From: Arthrobacter sp. PGP41
GTDB taxonomy: Bacteria; Actinomycetota; Actinomycetes; Actinomycetales; Micrococcaceae
Length of the DNA stretch: 64,000 nucleotides
Direction of reading: 5' to 3'
Assembly (NCBI RefSeq): GCF_002953935.1
Contig: NZ_CP026514.1
Location: 1,984,001 to 2,048,000, forward strand
This document shows, in pieces, positions 33,934-42,361 of this stretch (the first letter of the stretch is position 1; every line of letters starts with the position of its first letter). Below the pieces are notes generated by a model. The model did not search any database. It was not told the DNA's origin and saw only the letters and a list, made by a program, of their open reading frames with translations. Made by a program: the position numbers and the translations under genes.

Positions 33934-33974
33934 AAAAGGCCTCCCCTGCCCTTGGTGGGTCAGGGGAGGCTTTT
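33934..33974. terminator. Bidirectional terminator between convergent genes
   Basis: AAAAGGCCTCCCCTG and CAGGGGAGGCTTTT pair over 14 bp with one bulge around a 12-base loop, with A and T tracts on opposite sides. It lies between the rightward GntR gene and the leftward flavin reductase gene, serving both. Confidence 0.8.
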
Positions 33975-33994
33975 GGGTTGCGAGGGATGCCAGG

Positions 33995-34519
33995 TTAGAA
34001 CGTCCAGGGCATGGCGTCGTGGTTGAAGTCGTGGAAGGAGCCGAATTTTCCGGCGTTGAAGGCCAGGCCGTCGCCATCCCGATCACGGCATGATGTGACC
34101 TGTCCGAAGAACACCTGATGGTCGCCTATGTCGTACTGGTGGACCACGGTGCACTCTGCCTGGGACAGGGCGCCTCTGACTACGGACAGGCCGCCTCCGG
34201 TGGTGTCGAATTCGCCGGCGTCGAAGCGGGCTCCGCCGCGTTGGGCGAATTGCCGGGCCACGGCTTCCTGTTTGGCTCCGAGGATGGAGATCGCGAACTT
34301 TCCGCTTGCGAGGAGGGCGTCTCCGGTGCGGGTGTTGAAGTTCAGGGAGATCATCAGGATGGGTGGGTCCAGGCTGATGGACGTCAACGAGTTGATGGTC
34401 ATGCCGTACTGTTCACCGGCGTTCTCCGTGGTGACCACGGCGACACCGGTGAGGAACCTGCCCATGGTGCGGCGCATTGCCAGCCCGTCGGGGACTGCGA
34501 AGGCTGTTGGAGCGCCCAT
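33995..34519 (-). CDS. Flavin reductase (HpaC-like)
   Basis: 174 aa flavin-reductase-like split-barrel protein: MRRTMGRFLTGVAVVTTE, GMTINSLTSISLDPPILMISLN and FGQVTSC. It supplies reduced flavin to the HpaB-type oxygenase two genes upstream. Start overlaps the cupin stop by one base (TGATG). Last gene of the leftward operon, followed by the terminator. Confidence 0.87.
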   Translation of the reverse strand: MGAPTAFAVPDGLAMRRTMGRFLTGVAVVTTENAGEQYGMTINSLTSISLDPPILMISLNFNTRTGDALLASGKFAISILGAKQEAVARQFAQRGGARFDAGEFDTTGGGLSVVRGALSQAECTVVHQYDIGDHQVFFGQVTSCRDRDGDGLAFNAGKFGSFHDFNHDAMPWTF

Positions 34520-34875
34520 CAGTTGTTTCCGTTCTGGTAGTAGCGCACCTCAAACATTTTCGCGCCGTTCTCCGAGATCCAGGGACCGTGTTCCATTCCC
34601 GGGGGACGGGTTGCCCAGTCACCTGCCTTGAAGGTTTTCCCAAGGCGCTGGTCAACAAAGGAGCCTTCGAAGATGAAGACCTCTTCCCAGAAGTCGTGGG
34701 TCAGCACACCGTTGGGGGAGGTGTCTGTTCCGGGCTCGAATTTGAGGATCCGGGTAACACTGTCGTTTTCGGTGTTCCTGGCCAGGATGGCTTCGGAGAG
34801 CCCTTCAATGGGTGGATTGCAGGGGGTGAATTCGACGGACGAGGTGGGCGTGAATTCAACTTCAGGTTTTGGCAT
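34519..34875 (-). CDS. Cupin-domain protein
   Basis: 118 aa single cupin barrel: GVLTHDFWEEVFIFEGSFVD and GDWATRPPGMEHGPWIS supply the two cupin motifs with candidate metal ligands (His, Glu, His). GGAGG lies 10 bases before the ATG. Positioned between oxygenase and reductase, it may be a ring-cleavage, isomerase or stabilising partner. The reaction is unknown. Confidence 0.78.
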   Translation of the reverse strand: MPKPEVEFTPTSSVEFTPCNPPIEGLSEAILARNTENDSVTRILKFEPGTDTSPNGVLTHDFWEEVFIFEGSFVDQRLGKTFKAGDWATRPPGMEHGPWISENGAKMFEVRYYQNGNN

Positions 34876-34877
34876 GG

Positions 34878-36344
34878 CTAGTTTTCCTCCTTGCGGCCGT
34901 CAACGCCGTAGCCTGCCAGGAACTCGTTGAGTTCGGCGACCTGCGCTTCGTAGCCATAGTTGCGGTAGGTGTAGACGCCCTTGACGACGAACGGGGCGCC
35001 GGCGTAGAAGAGCTCGTACTGCTGGTGTCGGCCGGCGAATTCCGAGCCGATGATGTCCCAGGCGAGGCGGAAGAGTTTGATACGCTCTTCGCTGGGCACG
35101 CCAGGGGAGGCGATGTAGCGTTCGATGTCCGGTGCGGTGACTGGGCTCTTCATGTCCACGACGCCTGAGGGCAGCTGCAGGACGCCGCCGCCCACGAGGT
35201 CCCGCAGGATCGCGATGACGCGGGGGTAGGTCTCTGACTGAAGGCCCATGGCGCCGTAGAGGGAGCGTTTGCCGGGTACCAGCATGCCGGAGGAGTCTGC
35301 TTCGGCGGTGTATTCGGCAGCGATCAGTGCGGACTCCACGGATGAGACGACGGCTGCGAGTTCGCCGAGCTTTTCCTGAACGCCGGGAATCTTGTCGGTG
35401 CCGTTCACCTGGGTGACCTTGCGTGCGACGGCGGCGATGAACTGCAGTTTTGTGGTGAAGCGGGTCTGTGCCTGCCAGTTGCCTAGGGCGTGTGCGCCGG
35501 TTTCGAAGAACTGCCGGCGCAGGGTGTCGATGTTGCGGTTGATGAAGACCCGGTCCCAGGGGACGAGGACGTCTTCGAAGACCACGAGGGCGTCCGGCTC
35601 GTCGTAGTGGCTGGTCAGCGGGTAGTCGAATTCGCTGGTCGCGGCCGGTGCGAAGGGACGGCGGCAGAGGAACTTGAGGCCCTCGGTGGCCGCGGGCAGC
35701 GCGAAGCTGATGGCGAAGTCAACGTCGTCCGGGCCGAGGGGTTTGATGCAGGTGACGAAAACTTCGTCAGCGATGGCGCCGCCGGTGGCGAGCATTTGTG
35801 AGCCGCGGACGATTAGGCCCTCGTCGGTTTCCTTGACGACGCCGACCTGTAGGAAGTCGCCTTCCCATCCGGATGCTGTTGTGGCGCGGGAGACCTGCGG
35901 GGGGATGATGGCGTAGGAAACGTACAGGTTCTCGGCGAGAATGCGCTTGTAGTAGCGGGTGATGTTTCCTGCGTAGTCGTGTTCGGTGTCTTCAAAGACT
36001 TCAGGGTGGGCGCCGAAGGCGGCGAAGAAGGTGCCGACGTGGTCGGGGCTGCGTCCGACCCATCCGTGGGTGTGCTTGGCCCAGCGTTCGACCGCCTGGC
36101 GGCGCAGCTTCAGCTCCTCCGGGGTGCGGGGAATGCTGAAGACGAGGTTCGCGGGGCCGTCGATTTCTTCGCTGTGGTACTGCATCCCGTTCGCCGGCTC
36201 CGCGGCGATGTCGAAGAGTTCGGCGATGGTGCCAATGACGTTGCGGAAGGCAGGGTGCTGGGCGACGTTCTCAACGGCTTCCCCGTCGATCAGGACGGTG
36301 CGTCCGTCGTTGAGCGTCTTAATGTATTCGTCTCCGGTCCTCAT
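34878..36344 (-). CDS. 4-hydroxyphenylacetate 3-monooxygenase (HpaB)-family oxygenase
   Basis: 488 aa from the ATG at 36344 (MRTGDEYIKTLNDGRTVLID), overlapping the DUF2848 stop. The HpaB acyl-CoA-dehydrogenase-like fold is evident: FSIPRTPEELKLRR, NLYVSYAIIPPQVSR, GGAIADEVFVTC, VVFEDVLVPWDRVFINRN and QLPSGVVDMKSP. These two-component oxygenases hydroxylate phenols or electron-rich heteroaromatics such as pyrrole carboxylates using reduced FAD. The unusual partners (DUF2848, nitrilase-like, cupin) argue against ordinary hydroxyphenylacetate degradation. Confidence 0.86.
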   Translation of the reverse strand: MRTGDEYIKTLNDGRTVLIDGEAVENVAQHPAFRNVIGTIAELFDIAAEPANGMQYHSEEIDGPANLVFSIPRTPEELKLRRQAVERWAKHTHGWVGRSPDHVGTFFAAFGAHPEVFEDTEHDYAGNITRYYKRILAENLYVSYAIIPPQVSRATTASGWEGDFLQVGVVKETDEGLIVRGSQMLATGGAIADEVFVTCIKPLGPDDVDFAISFALPAATEGLKFLCRRPFAPAATSEFDYPLTSHYDEPDALVVFEDVLVPWDRVFINRNIDTLRRQFFETGAHALGNWQAQTRFTTKLQFIAAVARKVTQVNGTDKIPGVQEKLGELAAVVSSVESALIAAEYTAEADSSGMLVPGKRSLYGAMGLQSETYPRVIAILRDLVGGGVLQLPSGVVDMKSPVTAPDIERYIASPGVPSEERIKLFRLAWDIIGSEFAGRHQQYELFYAGAPFVVKGVYTYRNYGYEAQVAELNEFLAGYGVDGRKEEN

Positions 36345-37045
36345 GACTGGTGTCCTTTCGTGATGATGTAGGTGTGGTCGATGGTGGTGCCGTCCGGGAA
36401 GGTGAGTTCGATCTTCCACTCGCGGCCGTAGATGAAGTCGCCGCCGATGACGGGCAGGGTCCCGCCGAGGCAGACGAAGTCGCGGTCCCCGATGGGGTTG
36501 CGCTCAAGGAGCAGTTCGACGACGTTGCCCGGTGTCCGCAAGCCGTCGAGGGTTCCGTCCTGGTAGAGCCGGCCGTCAACCCAGCTGCGTGCCCGGCAGT
36601 CGTCCAGTGACAGGGCATGCAGGTCGGGGACAGGAATGACGGTGCCGGCTACCGGTTTGGGGCAGGCCCGTTTTGAATCGCCGATGTCCACTGTTTCCAA
36701 GTGGCGGTCGGTGTGGTCTGAAGCGATGCCGAAGTAGTAGCGGCCATCGTGCCTGATGTAGAGAGGTTCGATTTCACCGGAGGTCTGTTCTCCGGTGACG
36801 CCGAGTTCGGGGGACGAGGTGACGGATTCGCTGTCCACCCGGTAGAACATCGGCACGGATGGCGGCGGTGCGACACCGATGGCGGCGAGTTCATCGATGT
36901 GGTGCTGGACTGCGGCGGCGTCGCGGCCTGTGTATCCGGCCACAACAGCATAATAATCGGTGAGTTCGATCGTTGTATCTGTGCCGGCAACGGCAAAGGT
37001 AAGCGTTTCAGTACTGGTTTTCATAGGGTCTGCTTTCGTGGTCAT
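36341..37045 (-). CDS. DUF2848 family protein
   Basis: 234 aa matching DUF2848 in length and pattern (YIRHDGRYYFGIASDHTDRHLE, SKRACPKPVAG, LLERNPIGDRDFVCLGGTLPV). The fold resembles fumarylacetoacetate-hydrolase-like proteins, but no activity is established that I know of. It overlaps both neighbours by four bases (nitrilase stop/start and HpaB start), implying tight stoichiometry in the same pathway, perhaps hydrolysing a ring-opened product. Confidence 0.75.
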   Translation of the reverse strand: MTTKADPMKTSTETLTFAVAGTDTTIELTDYYAVVAGYTGRDAAAVQHHIDELAAIGVAPPPSVPMFYRVDSESVTSSPELGVTGEQTSGEIEPLYIRHDGRYYFGIASDHTDRHLETVDIGDSKRACPKPVAGTVIPVPDLHALSLDDCRARSWVDGRLYQDGTLDGLRTPGNVVELLLERNPIGDRDFVCLGGTLPVIGGDFIYGREWKIELTFPDGTTIDHTYIITKGHQS

Positions 37046-37836
37046 CGGGTCAGGGCTGAGTAGTCGGTGAGTCGGTCAGCGATCACCGGGAATTCGCGGC
37101 GTGTAGTGTGCACCAGGTCCGGGTCGATGGTGGTGCGGAGGACTTCCTCACCGTCTCCTGCTTCGGCGAGGAGGCGGCCACCCGGGTCGACGATGCGGCT
37201 GGTGCCGCCGAGCTCGACGCCTTCCTGCCTACCGGCGGCGTTGCAGGCGAGGACGTAGACCTGGTGCTCGACCGCGCGTGCGGAGGTGAGCAGCCGCCAA
37301 TGCTCTCGGCGGGCGGCGGGCCAGGCAGCGGGAACCACGACGATTTCCGCTCCACGCACGCTGAGCTCGGACCACAGGCCGGGGAAGCGGAGGTCATAGC
37401 AGGTGGTGCCTGCCATTTTCCCGTAAGGGGTGTCTGCCACCTGAAGGGAGTCACCCCGGGTAAGCAGGTCGGCTTCAAGTGATTTGTACCCAAAGACGTG
37501 CAGCTTCGAGTATTGGTGGGCGATATTTCCCCGGGGGTCCACCAGGACAGAAGTGTTGCGCAGGGCCCCTCCGGCGACGCGTTCGACGATGCTGCCGACA
37601 TGTACATAGGTTCCGAGGTTCTTCGCCACGGACGCGCACATGCGAACCGTTGGTCCGTTCAGCGTTTCGGACAGTTCGGGGTACTGGCCGAAATGGAAGT
37701 AGCCTGCGCTCCACAGTTCGGGCAGGACGATGAGGTCTGCGCCCTCCTGCTCCCGCAAAAGCTTCTCGCTGCGTTCGATGCGTTGGGTCTGGCTCTCATC
37801 GTCCGGGCTGGACAACTGGACGAGGGCGATGTCCAT
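37042..37836 (-). CDS. Carbon-nitrogen hydrolase (nitrilase superfamily amidase)
   Basis: 264 aa with the catalytic Glu-Lys-Cys set: Glu40 in VLPEL, Lys111 in YSKLHVF and Cys146 in TTCYDLRFP. The C-terminus has a VYVLACNAAG-type strand. This layout fits omega-amidase or N-carbamoyl amidase types more than true nitrilases. AAGGAG six bases before the ATG. It probably hydrolyses an amide made or imported by the module. Confidence 0.86.
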   Translation of the reverse strand: MDIALVQLSSPDDESQTQRIERSEKLLREQEGADLIVLPELWSAGYFHFGQYPELSETLNGPTVRMCASVAKNLGTYVHVGSIVERVAGGALRNTSVLVDPRGNIAHQYSKLHVFGYKSLEADLLTRGDSLQVADTPYGKMAGTTCYDLRFPGLWSELSVRGAEIVVVPAAWPAARREHWRLLTSARAVEHQVYVLACNAAGRQEGVELGGTSRIVDPGGRLLAEAGDGEEVLRTTIDPDLVHTTRREFPVIADRLTDYSALTR

Positions 37837-37876
37837 TGGTGCTCCTTCATAAGTGGGGGCGGCAACCCCGTCGGTC

Positions 37877-38536
37877 TTAGCCGCGGTTTGAGTGGGCAGG
37901 GATGGCTTTGAGGACGGTGAGTGTTGATTCGAGATGGTTCAGGACGGCAGCGGCCGCCGTTGGTGCATCCCTTTGCCGGATTGCTTCGACGATTGCCCGG
38001 TGTTCGTCCAAGACGTGGTCACCGCGAAATTGGCTGTCCTGGACGGCCTTGACGCCCATGCGTTGCTGTTTGATGCGCTGGGAGTCGTAGACCTCTTCCA
38101 ATGCCCGGTTGGCTGCGGCATGCACGATGTGCTTGTGGAAGCTGATGTCGAAGTCGATGAACGCGACCGGGTCGGTGAGGCTGTCCTGTTGGTCCTGGAG
38201 GAGCCGGTCAAGTTCGCTCCCCAGGCGGCCGGTAGAGCTGACTTTCCTAACGGCCCACTCTTCGATGACCCGCCGGACTTCCATCATGTTCTCGATGTCC
38301 TGTGCCGTCAGCGCGGGCACGTAGGCGCCCTTGTGTGGGACCCGCCGGACCAGACCTGCGGTCTCAAGACGGAGGAGCGCGTCCCGGACAGGGGTGCGGG
38401 ACACTCCGGCGGCCTCGGCAATCGCGTTTTCGGTGAGGAAGGCTTCTTGGTCCCATGGCAGCAGTGAGATCTCCCGGCGCAGCCACAGATAGGCCGTTTC
38501 CGGTGCCGTCGGCGCGGGGTTCTCGAAAATAGTCAT
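37877..38536 (-). CDS. GntR-family (FadR subfamily) regulator, paralogue of 33158
   Basis: 219 aa: ETAYLWLRREISLLPWDQEAF, AGVSRTPVRDALLRLETAGLVRRVPHKGAYVP, then an FCD domain (IEEWAVRKVSSTG, FIDFDISFHKHIVHAAANRAL). Highly similar to the GntR gene 4 kb away, suggesting duplication. It lies inside the leftward operon between the MHS transporter and the nitrilase gene, so it is probably autoregulated through the sites near 40103. Confidence 0.87.
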   Translation of the reverse strand: MTIFENPAPTAPETAYLWLRREISLLPWDQEAFLTENAIAEAAGVSRTPVRDALLRLETAGLVRRVPHKGAYVPALTAQDIENMMEVRRVIEEWAVRKVSSTGRLGSELDRLLQDQQDSLTDPVAFIDFDISFHKHIVHAAANRALEEVYDSQRIKQQRMGVKAVQDSQFRGDHVLDEHRAIVEAIRQRDAPTAAAAVLNHLESTLTVLKAIPAHSNRG

Positions 38537-38614
38537 GGGTCCGTTCTGTCCTTCCGGGTGAGGTGTGCGCTGTCCGTGGCGGCCGTGTTCCCGCTGCCAC
38601 GGACAGCGGTCACG

Positions 38615-39979
38615 TCAGAGCTGCTGCGCCGCTACGGGCGTGGGCTTCTCGTCGAGGTCGCTGAGCTTCATGTCCTTTGTTTCCTTTGCGAAGGACACGG
38701 CGACGATGGAGATGACGCCCATGAGGACGAGGTAGAGGGCAATGGCCTGGCCCGAACCGAAAGCCTGGTACAGGGCCAGGGCGATGATGGGGGAAAGTGA
38801 GCCGGCGATCAGGGACGCGACGTTGTAGGCCACCGATGTTCCGCTGTAGCGCACCTTGGTGGGAAACAGTTCGGAGAAGAACGCGCCGATCACGGAGCTG
38901 TAGGCGGCGAAAATCAGCAGGCCGCCAACAGCGGCGAGGATGATCATGCCCGGTTGCCGGGTGTCCAGGAGGGCGAAGAAGGCAAACCCCCACACCACCG
39001 TGGCGACGGAGGCTCCGATCATCATCGGTTTGCGGCCAATCCGGTCGGCAAAGATCGCCAGTACGGGGATGGCAACGACAGCTACGCCCTGGCCGACCAT
39101 GACGGCGTTCAGGCCAGTCTGGCGATCCATCTTCAGGATCTCGGTGACGTAGGTGATGAGGAACAGGGAGTAGATGTAGAAGCCGGCGTTCTCGCCCATC
39201 CGGCTGCCTGCTGCGATCAGGATTTCTTTCCAGTTGCCTCGGAACAGTTCGGCCAGGGGCAGCTTTGCCTGCTTGGCATGCTCGGCATCGGCCTTGGCCT
39301 GTGAGGCCAGGAACAGCGGTGTTTCCTGCACGTAGAGACGCAGGACCAAACCGATAATGACCAGCAACGCGGAAAGGCCGAAGGCGATCCGCCAACCCCA
39401 GGCAAGGAATTGGTCCTGGGGCATCACAGCGGACAGCACAGCAAGGACACCGGCGGCCATGAGGTTGCCCAGGGGCGGACCAACGTTCGGCCACGAGGCC
39501 CAGAATGCCCGCTTGGTGCTGTTGTCGCTGTATTCGGAGACCAGCAGGACGGCCCCACCCCATTCGCCGCCGAGGGCAAAGCCCTGGACCAGCCGTAGGA
39601 ACAACAGGATCAGCGGGGCGATGATTCCGATTGACGCGTAAGGGGGGATCAAAGCGATGAGGGCGGTAGCCACGCCCATCAGGAGCAGGCTAGCCACAAG
39701 CGTTGACTTACGGCCGTGTTTGTCGCCGAGATGGCCAAGAACAATCGCGCCCAGCGGACGGGCGACGAATCCCGCGGCGAAGGTTCCCAGGGCCAGCATG
39801 GTGCCGACCATGGGGTCTGCACTGGGGAAGAACAGTTTGTTGAAGACGAGGGCTGCTGCCGTGCCGTACAGGAAGAAGTCATACCATTCGACGGCGGTGC
39901 CGGCGAGGCTGGATGCAGCAACTGCGGGAAGGGAGGTGTGCTTACGCACGCCCCGCTCCTTGTGGGACACATTGCTCAT
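38615..39979 (-). CDS. MFS transporter, metabolite:H+ symporter (MHS) family
   Basis: 454 aa with twelve membrane segments and the MHS signatures EWYDFFLYGTAAALVF near the N-terminus and RPLGAIVLGHLGDKHGRKSTL in the first cytoplasmic loop. The family imports carboxylates, betaines and aromatic acids with protons. AAGGATTTTC precedes the ATG. First gene of the leftward catabolic operon and divergent from the APC permease, so it is a likely importer of the pathway substrate. Confidence 0.88.
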   Translation of the reverse strand: MSNVSHKERGVRKHTSLPAVAASSLAGTAVEWYDFFLYGTAAALVFNKLFFPSADPMVGTMLALGTFAAGFVARPLGAIVLGHLGDKHGRKSTLVASLLLMGVATALIALIPPYASIGIIAPLILLFLRLVQGFALGGEWGGAVLLVSEYSDNSTKRAFWASWPNVGPPLGNLMAAGVLAVLSAVMPQDQFLAWGWRIAFGLSALLVIIGLVLRLYVQETPLFLASQAKADAEHAKQAKLPLAELFRGNWKEILIAAGSRMGENAGFYIYSLFLITYVTEILKMDRQTGLNAVMVGQGVAVVAIPVLAIFADRIGRKPMMIGASVATVVWGFAFFALLDTRQPGMIILAAVGGLLIFAAYSSVIGAFFSELFPTKVRYSGTSVAYNVASLIAGSLSPIIALALYQAFGSGQAIALYLVLMGVISIVAVSFAKETKDMKLSDLDEKPTPVAAQQL

Positions 39980-40102
39980 GAAAATCCTTGTTGGGGTTTA
40001 GGGACGGTGCCTTCTGCGCACCGTTGCGAAGAAGGAAGGCGCCGGGATGGCGCCGGCTCGGTGATCTAATTCACGTCGATGCCCTGCCTCGACTGTAGAT
40101 CA

Positions 40103-40117
40103 CTCGTATACAACTTG
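40103..40117. promoter_or_regulatory. Candidate GntR operator in divergent promoter
   Basis: CTCGTATACAACTTG lies between the MHS gene and the APC permease. CTCGTATAC recurs before the GntR gene (33123), and CGTATACAA-GTTG recurs before the small-gene cluster (44113). The GTATAC centre is palindromic, as for FadR-type dimers. Confidence 0.5.
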
Positions 40118-40174
40118 TCCACTAAAAAAATACGACCCTTGACGCAGCCTGTGATCCACGTCAATAATAAGCGA

Positions 40175-41647
40175 ATGACTTTCACTAATGAAGCGGCGGC
40201 GATGGTGCCGCCCGCAGGGGCCGATCCTAGGACCGAGCTGAAAAAGGATGCCATCGGCACCCGGGACATCGTCTTTATGCTGGTCTCAGCCGCCGCGCCG
40301 TTGACCATCGTTGTCGGGATCGCGCCGCTGGCCCTGGCCGTGGGCGGCGTTGGTGCCCCGGTCATTTACATTGCCGGCGCCCTGGGTCTTGCTCTTTTCG
40401 CCGTCGGTTTCATGGCCCTTACCCGCCACATCCAGTCCTACAGCGGCTTTTACGGCTACGTCGCCAAGTCTCTTGGCCGGGTTGTTGGGCTCGGTTCCGG
40501 GCTTACCGCATGGATGAGCTACAACGGCATTCAGATAGGTCTGTACGGCCTCCTTGGCATCCAGGCCGACCTCGCTGTCAGGTCGTTGACAGAAGTGGAA
40601 CTGCCCTGGTGGCTTTACGCACTGGTGGCGATCGGTGCAGTTTGGTACCTGGGCTGGCGGGGGATCGACGTCGGCGCCAAGGTGTTGGCCGTCCTTCTCA
40701 CCTTGGAAACGGCAATCGTCGCCGTCGTGGCAGCAGCAGTGCTCCTCCAGGGCGGTGCCGAGGGGATCGGATTTGATTCCTTTAGCCCTGACGCGATCTT
40801 CACCCCGCAGTTTGCTGCTGTGATCGCCCTGGGCTTCTCGGCATTCATGGGATTTGAATCCGGAGCACTTTACCGTGAGGAAGCACGGGACCCGGACAAG
40901 AGCGTTCCCCGGGCGACCTACATCTCCATCGCCTTCATTGGCGCCTTCTACGCCTTTGCAGTCTGGGTTATTGTTCAGGCCTTCGGCCCCGTAGTGGTGC
41001 AGGCATTCGCTGCCGGACACCTGGACACGGGAGATACCGCATACATCATGGCCGGAACCTTCGCCGGGGACTGGTACGTGAACCTGATGAGCGTGCTCAT
41101 CGTTACCAGCATCTTTGCCTCCCAGCTCGCCTTCCACAACACCATCAACCGCTACACGCTCTCGCTGAGCCGCGAAGGCATCTTTCCGAAGCATTCCGGC
41201 CGGATCAGCCCCCGGCACGGCACGCCGTCAGTGGCGGGCATAGAACAAACCCTGCTTTCCGTGGCCTTGGTCGTTGGCGCCGCCTTGCTGCAACTGGACC
41301 CCTTCACGCAGTTCCTTATCTGGGCAAACAGTCCGGGCGTGATCGGCATTCTGCTGCTGCAGGCCTTCACCGGAGTCGGCGTCGTGGTCTTTTTCGTCCG
41401 GCACAGGGAGCACCGGCTCAAGTGGTATGTAATACCCTCGGCTGTCGCCTCGACCTTGATTATGTGCGTTGTGACGTACCTGATGGTGGACAACGTCGGG
41501 CTGCTCACTGGACTGCCCGACAATGACCCCGTCAACACCGCTCTCTTGCTCATCGCACCGGTGGTCTTCGGCGCGGGCGCCCTCCTTGCCGTGATCCTGC
41601 GACGGGTGAACCCCGCTGCGTACCAACGCATCGGCCATGCGGTCTAA
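40175..41647 (+). CDS. APC-family amino acid/amine permease
   Basis: 490 aa from the ATG at 40175, with no strong ribosome site; the upstream frame crosses the promoter. About twelve membrane segments: AIGTRDIVFMLVSAAAPLTIVVGIAPLAL, ALGFSAFMGFESGALYREEARDP (typical APC helix 6 region) and QLAFHNTINRYTLSLSREGIFP. Second transporter of the module, pointing to a nitrogen-containing substrate or product. Operon with TetR and amidohydrolase downstream. Confidence 0.87.
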   Translation: MTFTNEAAAMVPPAGADPRTELKKDAIGTRDIVFMLVSAAAPLTIVVGIAPLALAVGGVGAPVIYIAGALGLALFAVGFMALTRHIQSYSGFYGYVAKSLGRVVGLGSGLTAWMSYNGIQIGLYGLLGIQADLAVRSLTEVELPWWLYALVAIGAVWYLGWRGIDVGAKVLAVLLTLETAIVAVVAAAVLLQGGAEGIGFDSFSPDAIFTPQFAAVIALGFSAFMGFESGALYREEARDPDKSVPRATYISIAFIGAFYAFAVWVIVQAFGPVVVQAFAAGHLDTGDTAYIMAGTFAGDWYVNLMSVLIVTSIFASQLAFHNTINRYTLSLSREGIFPKHSGRISPRHGTPSVAGIEQTLLSVALVVGAALLQLDPFTQFLIWANSPGVIGILLLQAFTGVGVVVFFVRHREHRLKWYVIPSAVASTLIMCVVTYLMVDNVGLLTGLPDNDPVNTALLLIAPVVFGAGALLAVILRRVNPAAYQRIGHAV

Positions 41648-41670
41648 CACTTTGAGATTAGCCTTGGAAG

Positions 41671-42312
41671 ATGCAGACGCCCGAAAAGACCAGCCGGATT
41701 GGCCGGCCGCGAACCCCGCGGCTCTCCCGCAAGCAAATCGGCCGGGAAGCGCTGGCGATGTTCGAGGAGGAATCAGGACTGTCGATTCCACGCCTCGCCG
41801 AGCGCCTCGGCGTACGACAGTCGTCCTTCTACAAGCACGTCACAGGCCGCGACGACATCATCGAACTCGCCCGCGGGTCCCTGGCCGATCGGGTCCATGT
41901 TCCCGACCTGACTGCTGCAAACCTCGAAGTCCTTATTCGCCAGATCTTCGATGCGCTCCGAACCGCCTACAGCCTCGCGCCGGCCCTCCTGCCGCTGCTG
42001 CTCGCCCAACCGGTCTCGCATCCGGCAGCGTTGGCCCTATACGACAAGTTCGCAGAAGCCTTCCTGCGCGTCGGAGTACCGGATCATCTCATCATTCCGA
42101 CCCTGGAAACCCTCGACAGCGCCGCCATTGGCGCCAGCCTCGACGCCATCACAATGGAATCCGCCTGGGATATTCCCGAGCCCCACCGGGCGGACTTCCC
42201 CCACCTCTCCGCGGCCCAGCAGGCCGTGACAACCAGCCACATGGACCGCTTCGCCTTCTTGGCCGACGTGTTGTCGGTAGGTCTTAAGGCAGCCATCAGC
42301 GGCGGCACCTGA
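41671..42312 (+). CDS. TetR-family regulator
   Basis: 213 aa. Helix-turn-helix at about 18-55 (LSRKQIGREALAMFEEESGLSIPRLAERLGVRQSSFYKHVTGRDD) and a helical ligand domain resembling the TetR C-terminal class. GGAAG precedes the ATG, 23 bases after the permease stop. Likely local control of the permease-amidohydrolase unit. Confidence 0.85.
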   Translation: MQTPEKTSRIGRPRTPRLSRKQIGREALAMFEEESGLSIPRLAERLGVRQSSFYKHVTGRDDIIELARGSLADRVHVPDLTAANLEVLIRQIFDALRTAYSLAPALLPLLLAQPVSHPAALALYDKFAEAFLRVGVPDHLIIPTLETLDSAAIGASLDAITMESAWDIPEPHRADFPHLSAAQQAVTTSHMDRFAFLADVLSVGLKAAISGGT

Positions 42313-42361
42313 CATAGTCCCGGGTGCCGGCAGTGGTTCCGCAACATCACAGGAGTACAGC